Of a stretch of 46,781 bases of DNA, positions 40,648 to 46,781 are shown piece after piece (within the stretch, counting starts at the first letter, position 1; every line of letters starts with the position of its first letter). The DNA is from Nitrospirota bacterium. GTDB lineage: Bacteria > Nitrospirota > JACRHJ01. The translations under genes and the position numbers were made by a program. Under the pieces are notes generated by a model, which worked only from the letters and a program-made list of their open reading frames with translations, was not told where the DNA came from and did no database searches. The stretch lies in assembly GCA_016212105.1 (NCBI GenBank), contig JACRHJ010000013.1:1-46781 (forward strand), written 5' to 3'.

Positions 40648-41217
40648 ATGAACGCTTACGAGTACCTTCTTCTGGTCGGATGCGCGAAGAACAAGATGGA
40701 CGTGGCGACGCGAGCCTTCGCGGGCGTCATCTCGTCCGGGTACGGGGCGACGAGGCTGATACCCCCGCTTGAGTACGGGATGGGCAAGGACGAGTTCAAG
40801 GCCCTGATGGACGAGTACTTCCCCGGCGCGCTCGGCAAGGTCGTAAACCTCGCCACAGGCAGGAAGCGCGGGGCCGTGCCGGAGGACTTCCGTTCGGACG
40901 AGTACGAGGGCATCCTGAGGCTCCTGCTCGACCACCTCTCCCGGAAGGACAAGGAGGGCGAGCGGATGGCCCATGCCGTCGCCATGGCCTGCCTCGGCTG
41001 CGACACCCTCTGGCAGAGCATGGGGCTCCCGAACAGGAAGGCGTTGACCGAGCTTATAAAGGACTACTTCGGGCCGCTCCACAAAAAGAAGAAGGGCGAT
41101 GCGAAGTGGAAGAAGTTCCTGTACAGGCAGCTCTGCGAACGCGAGGGCATCAGCCCGTGCAAATCCCCGACATGCGAGGACTGCTCCGAGTACGACGGCT
41201 GCTTCGGGGAGGAGTAA
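40648..41217 (+). CDS. nifQ: NifQ-like molybdenum-handling protein
   Basis: 189 residues from ATG 40648, after GAGGAGA; an upstream in-frame start is less likely. The C-terminus carries the NifQ hallmark: KWKKFLYRQLCEREG near 153-167, then C171-x4-C176-x2-C179-x5-C185 (CKSPTCEDC...CFGEE), which binds an Fe-S/Mo-Fe-S cluster in NifQ. GLPNRKALTELIKDYFGPL matches the preceding family helix. NifQ supplies molybdenum for FeMo-cofactor synthesis (established). No other nif gene is in the window, so it may serve nitrogenase encoded elsewhere or another Mo use. Confidence 0.85.
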   Translation: MNAYEYLLLVGCAKNKMDVATRAFAGVISSGYGATRLIPPLEYGMGKDEFKALMDEYFPGALGKVVNLATGRKRGAVPEDFRSDEYEGILRLLLDHLSRKDKEGERMAHAVAMACLGCDTLWQSMGLPNRKALTELIKDYFGPLHKKKKGDAKWKKFLYRQLCEREGISPCKSPTCEDCSEYDGCFGEE

Positions 41218-41307
41218 GGTCCGGCGCGTCCGTCTTCACAAGGTTTTCATGCAGGGGCCGGCGCGTCATGAACTTTAATCGATATGCCGCCGGATTCCGG
41301 TCGCATC

Positions 41308-42114
41308 TCAATGCCTGTGGAACACGAAATGCGAATGCCTGTGCCTGTGCGTCGTCTGGCCGTGCGAGTGCATGTGCTCGTGGATCAGGTTCACCTTGAG
41401 CAGCATGTCCTCGTCCTTCAGGATGTCCTCGCCGCGCCCTATCCGCTCGACCTTGTGGTCCTCCGAGAGCACGGCGACGCTCGAGTCCAGCTCTGAGACG
41501 AGCGAGAGGTCGTGCGTCGAGATAACGATGGTCTTGCCCGCCTCGTTCAGCTGGAATATCAGCTCGATGAGGAAGCACTGCGACTTGGGGTCCAACCCGT
41601 TGGTCGGCTCGTCGAGGAGCAGCACCTCCGGGTTCATCGTAAGCACCGAGCCGATGGCGACCCGCTTCTTCTCCCCGCCGGAGAGCATGTACGACGGCCT
41701 GTCCCTGAGTCCCTCTATGCCGAGCATCTTCATCACGTCCGCCGCGCGTGACATCGACTCTTCTTCCGTCAGGCCAAGCTGGACGGGGCCGAAGAGAAGC
41801 TCGTCCTGCACCGTCGGCGAAAATAGCTGGACGTCCGAGTCCTGGAACACGAACCCGACCCGCTCCCGGAAGTGCCTCAGGAAGCCCGCCTCCCGGAGCG
41901 CGCCTTCCGTGACCTCGTCGCCCCGGAAGAACAGCCGCCCCCTTTCCGGGTGTATCAGGCCGTTCAGCATCTGGAGGAGCGTGGACTTCCCGCTCCCGTT
42001 CGAGCCGATTATCGCGTACCTGTCTCCCTCGGCGACCTCTATGCTGACGCCGTCGAGCGCTGGTATCCGCCCGTAGTAGCTGTAGCTTACGTTTTCGGTC
42101 TTTAGCAATGCCAT
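41308..42114 (-). CDS. cbiO: Energy-coupling ATPase of a nickel/cobalt ECF transporter
   Basis: 268 residues from ATG 42112-42114. ABC motifs: SNGSGKSTLL (Walker A), YMLSGGEKKRVAIGSVL (signature), EVLLLDEPTNGLDP (Walker B), STHDLSLVSEL (switch His). FVFQDSDVQLFSPTVQDELL is typical of ECF/CbiO ATPases. The last 20 or so residues are very His-rich (HEHMHSHGQTTHRHRHSH), a likely Ni/Co-binding tail. It pairs with the CbiM-CbiQ fusion upstream on the same strand; a 640-nt block of repeats lies between them. Confidence 0.9.
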   Translation of the reverse strand: MALLKTENVSYSYYGRIPALDGVSIEVAEGDRYAIIGSNGSGKSTLLQMLNGLIHPERGRLFFRGDEVTEGALREAGFLRHFRERVGFVFQDSDVQLFSPTVQDELLFGPVQLGLTEEESMSRAADVMKMLGIEGLRDRPSYMLSGGEKKRVAIGSVLTMNPEVLLLDEPTNGLDPKSQCFLIELIFQLNEAGKTIVISTHDLSLVSELDSSVAVLSEDHKVERIGRGEDILKDEDMLLKVNLIHEHMHSHGQTTHRHRHSHFVFHRH

Positions 42115-42135
42115 CACCCCCGGCCCCTCTCCCCT

Positions 42136-42410
42136 GTCATCTCTTTCCGTCATTCCCGCGAACGCGGGAAACCTGTGTCTTTATGTAGAGGCCGACCTGT
42201 GTGTCGGCCCTGATTGTCACCCCCGTGAAAACGGGGGTCCATTTTGAATTTTTGTATTACACTGGATTCCCGCCTTCGCGGGAATGACAACATTGTGTGT
42301 TTGACGCCCCGTGCTTGATACGGTGTACAGGAATTTGTAGGGCGGGCACTGCCCGCCATGCCTTTATGCAGGGGCCGACCTGTGTGTCGGCCCTGGTTTC
42401 TACTTTACGG
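42136..42410. repeat. Mosaic of dispersed repeats between cbiMQ and cbiO (part 1)
   Basis: In order: CATTCCCGCGAACGCGGGAA (42151-42170); GAGGCCGACCTGTGTGTCGG (42188-42207); the 91-nt composite 42201-42291 shared with 14296-14386; CCCCGTGCTTGATACGG (42308-42324); GGGCGGGCACTGCCCGCC (42340-42357); GGGGCCGACCTGTGTGTCGG (42373-42392), repeating the unit at 42184-42210. Confidence 0.85.
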
Positions 42411-42608
42411 TGTCATTCTGAGCGAAGCGAAGAATCTGCCTTAGAGCTTGTACGTAAATAAATCCGGCCCATTTCCGTCGTCCCGACCGAAGTGGAGGGA
42501 CCCACAGTACGCCCTTGACTTTCAAGGCCAAAGTCAAAAGTAGGTCCCTCGACTTCGCTCGGGACGACAGGCCAATTTGCGCTAATTGCTTATTTACAAA
42601 TAAGCTCT
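42411..42608. repeat. Nested three-level inverted-repeat element (part 2)
   Basis: A TGTCATTCTGAGCGAAGCG unit (42411-42441) leads into outer arms AGAGCTTGTACGTAAATAA (42443-42461) / TTATTTACAAATAAGCTCTT (42589-42608), middle arms GTCGTCCCGACCGAAGTGG... (42478-42503) / ...CTTCGCTCGGGACGAC (42542-42568) and an innermost GACTTT/AAAGTC pair near 42517-42537. The middle arms resemble the GTCGTCCC...CGGGACGAC units widespread in uncultured bacterial genomes. No open frame. Confidence 0.85.
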
Positions 42609-42615
42609 TAATCTA

Positions 42616-42655
42616 AATCCCCTCTCCTCCCGGGAGAGGGGCTGGGGTGAGGGCG
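42616..42655. repeat. Inverted copy of the folK/panC-type palindrome
   Basis: AATCCCCTCTCCTCCCGGG then AGAGGGGCTGGGGTGAGGG is the reverse complement of the element at 1985-2031 with changes. Between it and the cbiMQ stop at 42754 lies GGCGCGCCGGGGGCGTCGCG, a further GC-rich hairpin region near 42705-42722. Confidence 0.75.
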
Positions 42656-42753
42656 CTCCACCAGGGGTTGAACGGTTTTTTCTACTTTGCCCTGCCCATG
42701 CCGGCGCGCCGGGGGCGTCGCGCCCTACAAAATCCGTAAATTCCAACCGGGGT

Positions 42754-44628
42754 CTACATCCACAAAAAAATCGCACCCGCCGCGAACATCGCTGCCCCGG
42801 CGGCCCAGTCGCGGGCCGTGGCCGGGCGAAACCCGTGCAGCCTTATCTCGCCCGAGAAACCCCGGCTCAGCATCGCGGCGTAGAGTTCCTCGCACTTGAG
42901 CTGGGTTCGCTTGAATATCAGCGCCATCCTCCCGGCAATCCAGCGCCTCGCCTCCGCGTCCGGTATCTCGCCCAACTGCCTGCTCTTCATCGCGAGGTGC
43001 ATGTCCTCGACCGTACGCGCGAATATGAAAATGTACTTGTACGTGAGGTTGATGACGAGCAGGAACGTGTCCGGCGCGCGCATCACCTTGAGCGCCCGGA
43101 TAATCTCCGGGAACGGCGTAGTGTAAAGGAGCAGGAGCGACAGCGACACCGAGTCCACTACCCTCATCGTGAGCAGCGCCACGCCCCGGAGCCCCTCCCT
43201 CGTTATGCCGATGTCCTTGGGTATATGGTAGACCCAGAAGTCGTGCGATGATTTCAAGCTTATGATGTGGAATACGACCTCGCCCTCCCGGACGATATTG
43301 AGCGAGGACGGGAAGGCTATCAGGAAGCCGAAGAAGAGGCCGAAGAAGAACACCCGCCGGTATAGAGACGGCAGGTCGAGCCGGGACGCCGCGGCGAGGA
43401 CGAATACGAACGCGAAGATGTAAAGCTCTGGCGCTATATCCTTCTTGAGCGAGACTATCACGAGAAGCGACGCGACGGAGACCACCTTCACGCGTGCGTC
43501 GAGTCCCTGGAGGAGGCCGTCGCGCGAGGCGGTCTCCCACTGCATATACGAGGTCCTGACTACCTTTGCGATGTGGTGCAGCCCCTTGTCGAGAAACGAC
43601 GCGCCGAGCCTCACGCCTTTTTTCTTCCCGCCAAGGATCAGGCGCGACAGGACGTAGGCGGCCGCGACCGTCACTGCCAGGCCGATAAAACCGGATATCA
43701 GGTAGGACAGCGTCTCCGGCACGGGCGAGCCCTCGCCGAAGGCATAGTCCGCGAGCGGGGCCTTCCAGACCTCGCCCAGCCTCCTTATTCCCTCCGGCAC
43801 GTAACCGACAAGCCTCTCAAGCTCCTCCGGCCCCCACTCGCCCCATGCGGCCCCGCCGCCGAAGAGCCTCGGCAGTATGACGCCGAGCGGGGTCAGGAGC
43901 GCCATGATGCCGATGCCAAGCCATACCCACCTGTGCGGCGCCCTCGCTTCCGCCGGGCGCGGGGCAGCCGCGCGGCCGGGCGCGCCCTCCATGAAGTAGC
44001 CGGCGAGGAGCATGGTTATGAGGCCCTCAATCGGGCCGAAGAATACCAGGTGGCCTACGGCCATGGCGGGAAGCGCGATGGACAGGGGATATGGGGCGTA
44101 AAGCGGGGTCCCGTCCGGGGCCGAGGCGATCATCGGCTGGATGCCGAACTCGACGCCCGTCGCGACCGACGACGCGACGATGCCCACGTACCCGGCCAGA
44201 AACGAGGCGAGATACACCCTCCGTCTGCTGTCGTCCCCGCCCTTTACCGCATGATAAGTCCAGTACGAGACGAACGGCATGACGACCGCCATGTTGAAGC
44301 AGTCCGCGCCTATGGCCGTGATGCCGCCGTCCCCGAAGACTACCGCCTGGATAATGAGGACGACCGAGACAGCGACGACTGCGGTCCAAGGCCCGAGTAA
44401 TATGGCGATGATGGCCGCGCCCACAGCGTGGCCGGTCGTGCCTCCGGGTATCGGGACGTTGAACATCATGACGAGGAAAGAGAACGCCGCCGCCATCGAG
44501 AGGTACGGCACCTCTTTTGTGCTCAACTGGCCCTTGAGCTTCCTCAGTCCGACAGCCCAGAACGCGGCCGACGCGCCGAAGAGCGGCACGTAAGTCTGTG
44601 GGCCTAAGTATCCGTCAGGGATGTGCAT
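42754..44628 (-). CDS. CbiM-CbiQ fusion, nickel/cobalt ECF transporter membrane protein
   Basis: 624 residues. The start at ATG 44626-44628 gives MHIPDGYLGPQ, the N-terminal Met-His metal-binding motif essential in CbiM/NikM, so this start is secure. Residues about 1-215 are CbiM (substrate component; VPIPGGTTGHAVGA, GDGGITAIGADCFNM). About 225-330 is a PDGLE-like segment, and about 345-624 is CbiQ (DKGLHHIAKVVRT, LDARVKVVSVASLL, RAPDTFLLVINLTYKYIF, AAMLSRGFSGEIR). These parts are usually separate genes. Inner membrane; imports Ni2+ or Co2+ with CbiO. Nickel or cobalt cannot be decided from sequence. Confidence 0.9.
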   Translation of the reverse strand: MHIPDGYLGPQTYVPLFGASAAFWAVGLRKLKGQLSTKEVPYLSMAAAFSFLVMMFNVPIPGGTTGHAVGAAIIAILLGPWTAVVAVSVVLIIQAVVFGDGGITAIGADCFNMAVVMPFVSYWTYHAVKGGDDSRRRVYLASFLAGYVGIVASSVATGVEFGIQPMIASAPDGTPLYAPYPLSIALPAMAVGHLVFFGPIEGLITMLLAGYFMEGAPGRAAAPRPAEARAPHRWVWLGIGIMALLTPLGVILPRLFGGGAAWGEWGPEELERLVGYVPEGIRRLGEVWKAPLADYAFGEGSPVPETLSYLISGFIGLAVTVAAAYVLSRLILGGKKKGVRLGASFLDKGLHHIAKVVRTSYMQWETASRDGLLQGLDARVKVVSVASLLVIVSLKKDIAPELYIFAFVFVLAAASRLDLPSLYRRVFFFGLFFGFLIAFPSSLNIVREGEVVFHIISLKSSHDFWVYHIPKDIGITREGLRGVALLTMRVVDSVSLSLLLLYTTPFPEIIRALKVMRAPDTFLLVINLTYKYIFIFARTVEDMHLAMKSRQLGEIPDAEARRWIAGRMALIFKRTQLKCEELYAAMLSRGFSGEIRLHGFRPATARDWAAGAAMFAAGAIFLWM

Positions 44629-44640
44629 GATAAGGGCCTC

Positions 44641-44680
44641 AAGTCCCGCCTTTTTAGTAAAAAGGCGGCCCAAAAACTTT
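44641..44680. repeat. 40-nt hairpin repeat before cbiMQ (copy 2)
   Basis: Reverse-complement copy of 22538-22577 (37/40 matches): hairpin CCGCCTTTTT/AAAAAGGCGG with flanks conserved. In the torF-cbiMQ message it lies 13 nt before the cbiMQ start and 24 nt after the torF stop; it could act as an attenuator. Confidence 0.75.
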
Positions 44681-44703
44681 TGACATGTAAAAGCCGGAAC
44701 CGG

Positions 44704-45525
44704 CTAAAAGCTCGCCGTGACCATGCCGCCGAATATGACCGCGTCGCTGTGAGAGTTCTTCGTCCTTATCGTCCTGTCGAGGACGGACGACCAGCTTACC
44801 GACGGGGCCACGGAGACGTGGTCCGCCACGGAGACCGGCAGGCTCGCCGTCAGGACCACGTCCGTGAACGCGGTATGGTCCGAGCCGTAGTTGTATGCGT
44901 TGTAGTCCTTCGAACCCAGCCCCACCTGCGCCGAGAGTTCGAGGGAGGCCTCGCGGCCCGCGACCTCCGGAAGCGGTATGCCGTGCCCGATGGTCAGGAG
45001 GCCGTAGAACCCGTCGCCGCGCCAGAAGTCGTAATAGACCGTGAGTATCGGGTGCAGAGGCGCGTGGTAGCCGAGCCCGACATACGCCTCCGCCGTGTCG
45101 CCGTCCTCGATGTGCGGGTAGGAGTAGTAAAGCGCCCCGGCGGACAGCTCGAAGTCGCCCGCGTCCACCGAGTAGTCGAGTCCGTAGTCAAGCTCGTACA
45201 AGTCGCCCGCCATGCCGTTGTAGTCCGTCATATCGACGTTGCCCCAGACACTTGCCGTAACGTCCTTGTACGTAACCCATGCGTTCGGCTGGAGCACCGG
45301 GTCCTCCGAGTATGTCAGCCCCCTCGAAACATAACTGCTGAAAAAGCCCAGGTCCGCGCCGTAAGAGAGCCGCCCGCCACCGTCCTCGGCGTGCCCTTCG
45401 GCCCGCTCGCCGAAGACGCCGGCCTTCCCTGCGCGCGCGGGCTCCTCAGCCTCGCCCGCGAACGCGGGCGAAAACGACAGCAACGCCATAATCCCTGCAA
45501 CCGCCGCCACAATCACACACCTCAT
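44704..45525 (-). CDS. TorF-family putative porin
   Basis: 273 residues. The signal peptide (1-23, SPAFAGEAEE) is followed by a barrel that opens with YGADLGFFSSYVSRGLTYS and VLQPNAWVTYKDVTASVWGN and ends VIFGGMVTASF with C-terminal Phe, as in the TIGR02001/PF09694 family of putative porins. Strand-rich, Gly/Tyr/Asp-rich. It sits 75 nt upstream of the Ni/Co transporter gene on the same strand, so a role in metal or small-solute entry is possible but unproven. GGGGGGAAG ribosome site. Confidence 0.82.
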   Translation of the reverse strand: MRCVIVAAVAGIMALLSFSPAFAGEAEEPARAGKAGVFGERAEGHAEDGGGRLSYGADLGFFSSYVSRGLTYSEDPVLQPNAWVTYKDVTASVWGNVDMTDYNGMAGDLYELDYGLDYSVDAGDFELSAGALYYSYPHIEDGDTAEAYVGLGYHAPLHPILTVYYDFWRGDGFYGLLTIGHGIPLPEVAGREASLELSAQVGLGSKDYNAYNYGSDHTAFTDVVLTASLPVSVADHVSVAPSVSWSSVLDRTIRTKNSHSDAVIFGGMVTASF

Positions 45526-45604
45526 TAGCTTCCCCCCTTGCCAGTTGATTTAAGCATCGATAATCTAAACTGATATGCCTTGCGTTATTACGATAATGAA
45601 AATA

Positions 45605-45634
45605 GTAATATCAGAAAGGACGGGCGAATGTCAA
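45605..45634 (-). promoter_or_regulatory. Candidate promoter of the torF-cbiMQ operon
   Basis: Minus strand: TTGACA (45634-45629), 18-nt spacer, TATTAC (45610-45605). The A/T-rich leader that follows contains CTGATAT...ATATCAG arms (about 45608-45614 and 45571-45577), a candidate metal-regulator site. Confidence 0.45.
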
Positions 45635-45635
45635 G

Positions 45636-45664
45636 AACAAAAATGCCCGCCGTGTCCGGCGGGC
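45636..45664 (-). terminator. Terminator between the decayed porin and torF
   Basis: Perfect stem GCCCGCC/GGCGGGC (45645-45651 and 45658-45664), loop of 6, followed on the minus strand by ATTTTTGTT. It ends transcription from the decayed paralogue just before the torF promoter. Confidence 0.75.
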
Positions 45665-45672
45665 GAAAACAA

Positions 45673-45742
45673 AGTCCCGCTTTCGCGGGAATGACAGGCT
45701 CTTACGCGTCGCCCCGTGCTTGACACGGGGTCCAGGAAGTTC
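45673..45742. repeat. Dispersed repeats after the decayed porin
   Basis: TCCCGCTTTCGCGGGAATGACA (45678-45696), then CGCCCCGTGCTTGACACGGGG and TCCAGGAAGTT (45711-45740), the latter matching part of the nested element at 19880-19912 and 42307-42330. Confidence 0.75.
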
Positions 45743-45777
45743 GCATATGTGGTCACCGGATTAATACGCTGTTTTCT

Positions 45778-46391
45778 TTAAAAACTCGCGGATACCACGC
45801 CGCCGAAAATAACGTTGTCGTTGTGCCCGCACTTCGACCTTATCGTCCTGTCGACGAGCGACGAATAGCTTATCGTCGGCGTGACGGTAATGTCCTCCGT
45901 CACGGCGACCGGCAGGCCCGCGGTCAGGGCGTAGTCCGTGACCGTCGCATGGTCCGATCCGTATGTGTAGACATTGAAGTTCTTCGTCCCGAAACCGGCC
46001 TGCGCCGAGATGTCGAGGGATGCGGCGCAGCCCGCGAGCACCGGAAGCGTAAAGCTGTGCCCGACGGAGAACTGGCCGTAAAAACCGTCCTCGCCGGCAT
46101 AGTCGAGTCCGTAGTCGAGCTCGTGGAAGTTGCCCGCCCAGCCGTTGAAACCCGTCATGTCGAGGTTGCCCCATACGCTCGCGGTAAAGCCCTCGTATGA
46201 CGCCCACACGTAAGGCTGGAAGACCGGGCCGTCCGTGTACGAGACGCCACGCACCACGTACTGGCTGAAAAAGCCGGCGTCCGCGCCGGACGTGACTCCC
46301 TCGTCTTCATCCGCGAACGCGGGCGCGCAGGTTAAACCGCGAGCAGCCCGGCGGCCGCCGCGACAAGCGCGAACCTCATCGATTTACCCAT
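45778..46391 (-). pseudogene. Decayed TorF-family porin paralogue
   Basis: The ATG at 46389-46391, after GGGAGAG, opens a signal peptide MGKSMRFALVAAAAGLLAV that runs into TAA. A one-base loss there shifts the frame to TCAPAFADEDEGVTSGADAG, FFSQYVVRGVSYTDGPVFQP and on to the end VIFGGVVSASF, which aligns throughout with the torF product. Relative to that paralogue, about 49 codons are also missing between LDYGLDY and DGFYG. Frameshift in the signal peptide plus loss of several strands indicate a pseudogene; a later internal ATG could only give a cytosolic fragment. Confidence 0.8.
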
Positions 46392-46410
46392 AGTTTCTCT
46401 CCCGTCCGCG

Positions 46411-46781
46411 TCACTCCTTGACGTCGTTGACGACGTTTTCCGGCTGGCCAGCGTCGGATACCACCCAGACGTCGAGCGTATCGTCACTGTCTATGTTCCC
46501 GGCCGCGACGGCCCGGTAGTTGAACGTCTCCACGCCTGCCTCGACCCCCGGCGGCAGGGTCGCGTTCCCGTCGTCGCCGGGGACGACGTCGGCGTCGCTC
46601 AGGAAGTAGCTGTAGGTCTTCTTGCCTTCGCTGTTCGCGGCAGGCGTCCAGTCCAGATATTCGAAGCTTGAGGCATACTGGCCGTTTGCGGAGAGGTAGG
46701 CCTCCTGGCTGGCGCGAAGGGCCGCGAGGTTGGTCTTTGCCTCGAGCTGTTTGGCCTTGCCCTTGTACGCGACGAAGTTCG
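46411..46781 (-). CDS. Type IV pilin-like protein, C-terminal part
   Basis: 123 residues visible, entering from the window edge and ending at the TGA at 46411-46413. The visible start (NFVAYKGKAKQLEAKTNLAA then LRASQEAYLSANGQYASSFE) is the region just after the hydrophobic helix of PilA/pseudopilins, where the alpha1 helix continues with AKTNL and a QEAY motif. The rest (TYSYFLSDADVVPGD, NYRAVAAGNIDSDDTLDVWV) is the globular domain with DSDDTLDVW typical of deltaproteobacterial pilins. The leader peptide and cleavage site are outside the window. Confidence 0.8.
   Translation of the reverse strand, partial: NFVAYKGKAKQLEAKTNLAALRASQEAYLSANGQYASSFEYLDWTPAANSEGKKTYSYFLSDADVVPGDDGNATLPPGVEAGVETFNYRAVAAGNIDSDDTLDVWVVSDAGQPENVVNDVKE

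Noticed and set aside
42115..42753. Cobalamin or Ni/Co riboswitch near the transporter genes
   Set aside because: The region lies between cbiMQ and cbiO and is made of dispersed repeats found at unrelated loci; no riboswitch core was seen here or in the 75 nt before cbiMQ.

Overview
The window is about 47 kb from a G+C-rich, Gram-negative chromosome. It has an ABC-dependent LPS/O-antigen export locus, outer-membrane beta-barrels, an octaheme cytochrome c, a caa3-like heme-copper oxidase, menaquinone synthesis by the futalosine route (MqnB, MqnD), a LonB-type AAA_32 protease, a NifQ-like protein and a type IV pilin-like protein. This mix, with heavy use of AGG (Arg) and ATA (Ile) despite the high G+C, best fits an uncultured lineage near Deltaproteobacteria/Desulfobacterota or Nitrospirota. 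That placement is inference; there is no rRNA in the window. I saw no tRNA, CRISPR array, transposase or prophage.

Layout. 1-3.0 kb: the 5' part of mqnD, then mqnB (both minus), and a divergent folK-panC operon. 3.05-6.9 kb: an overlapping cyclic-di-GMP operon (GAF-HD-GYP, GAF-GGDEF) ending in a DUF401 permease. 7.2-9.8 kb: GerMN protein and cell-wall amidase (minus), then a small amidohydrolase. 9.9-13.1 kb: a hydroxylamine-oxidoreductase-like octaheme cytochrome, a decayed SPFH/band-7 gene and a SurA_N-like membrane chaperone. 13.2-17.9 kb (minus): coxA-coxC-coxD-ctaA-ctaB with no coxB. 18.1-22.4 kb: a beta-barrel, a secreted hypothetical protein and a LonB-type protease. 22.7-34.0 kb: one long plus-strand O-antigen operon (regulator, Wzm, Wzt, methyltransferases, sugar formyltransferase, PLP aminotransferase, four GT2 enzymes, one GT9). 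34.0-38.7 kb (minus): a response regulator/EAL/small-protein operon behind a sigma-54-like promoter, then a large hybrid histidine kinase. 38.9-40.4 kb: a convergent, overlapping luxI/luxR pair. 40.6-41.2 kb: NifQ-like. 41.3-46.8 kb (minus): an ECF Ni/Co transporter (CbiO with a His-rich tail, CbiM-CbiQ fusion), a TorF-family porin, a decayed paralogue of it and a partial pilin.

The most unusual layer is a dense population of short palindromic repeats of at least eight families. They sit in operon gaps, build nested inverted-repeat elements, and share modules between distant loci. One cluster of about 285 nt lies inside mqnB without breaking its frame, adding roughly 93 residues to a menaquinone enzyme whose conserved parts are intact on both sides.

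Signalling is also concentrated here: HD-GYP, GGDEF, EAL, a stand-alone receiver, a hybrid kinase and AHL quorum sensing surround a surface-polysaccharide locus. That suggests, as inference, a surface/biofilm decision region.
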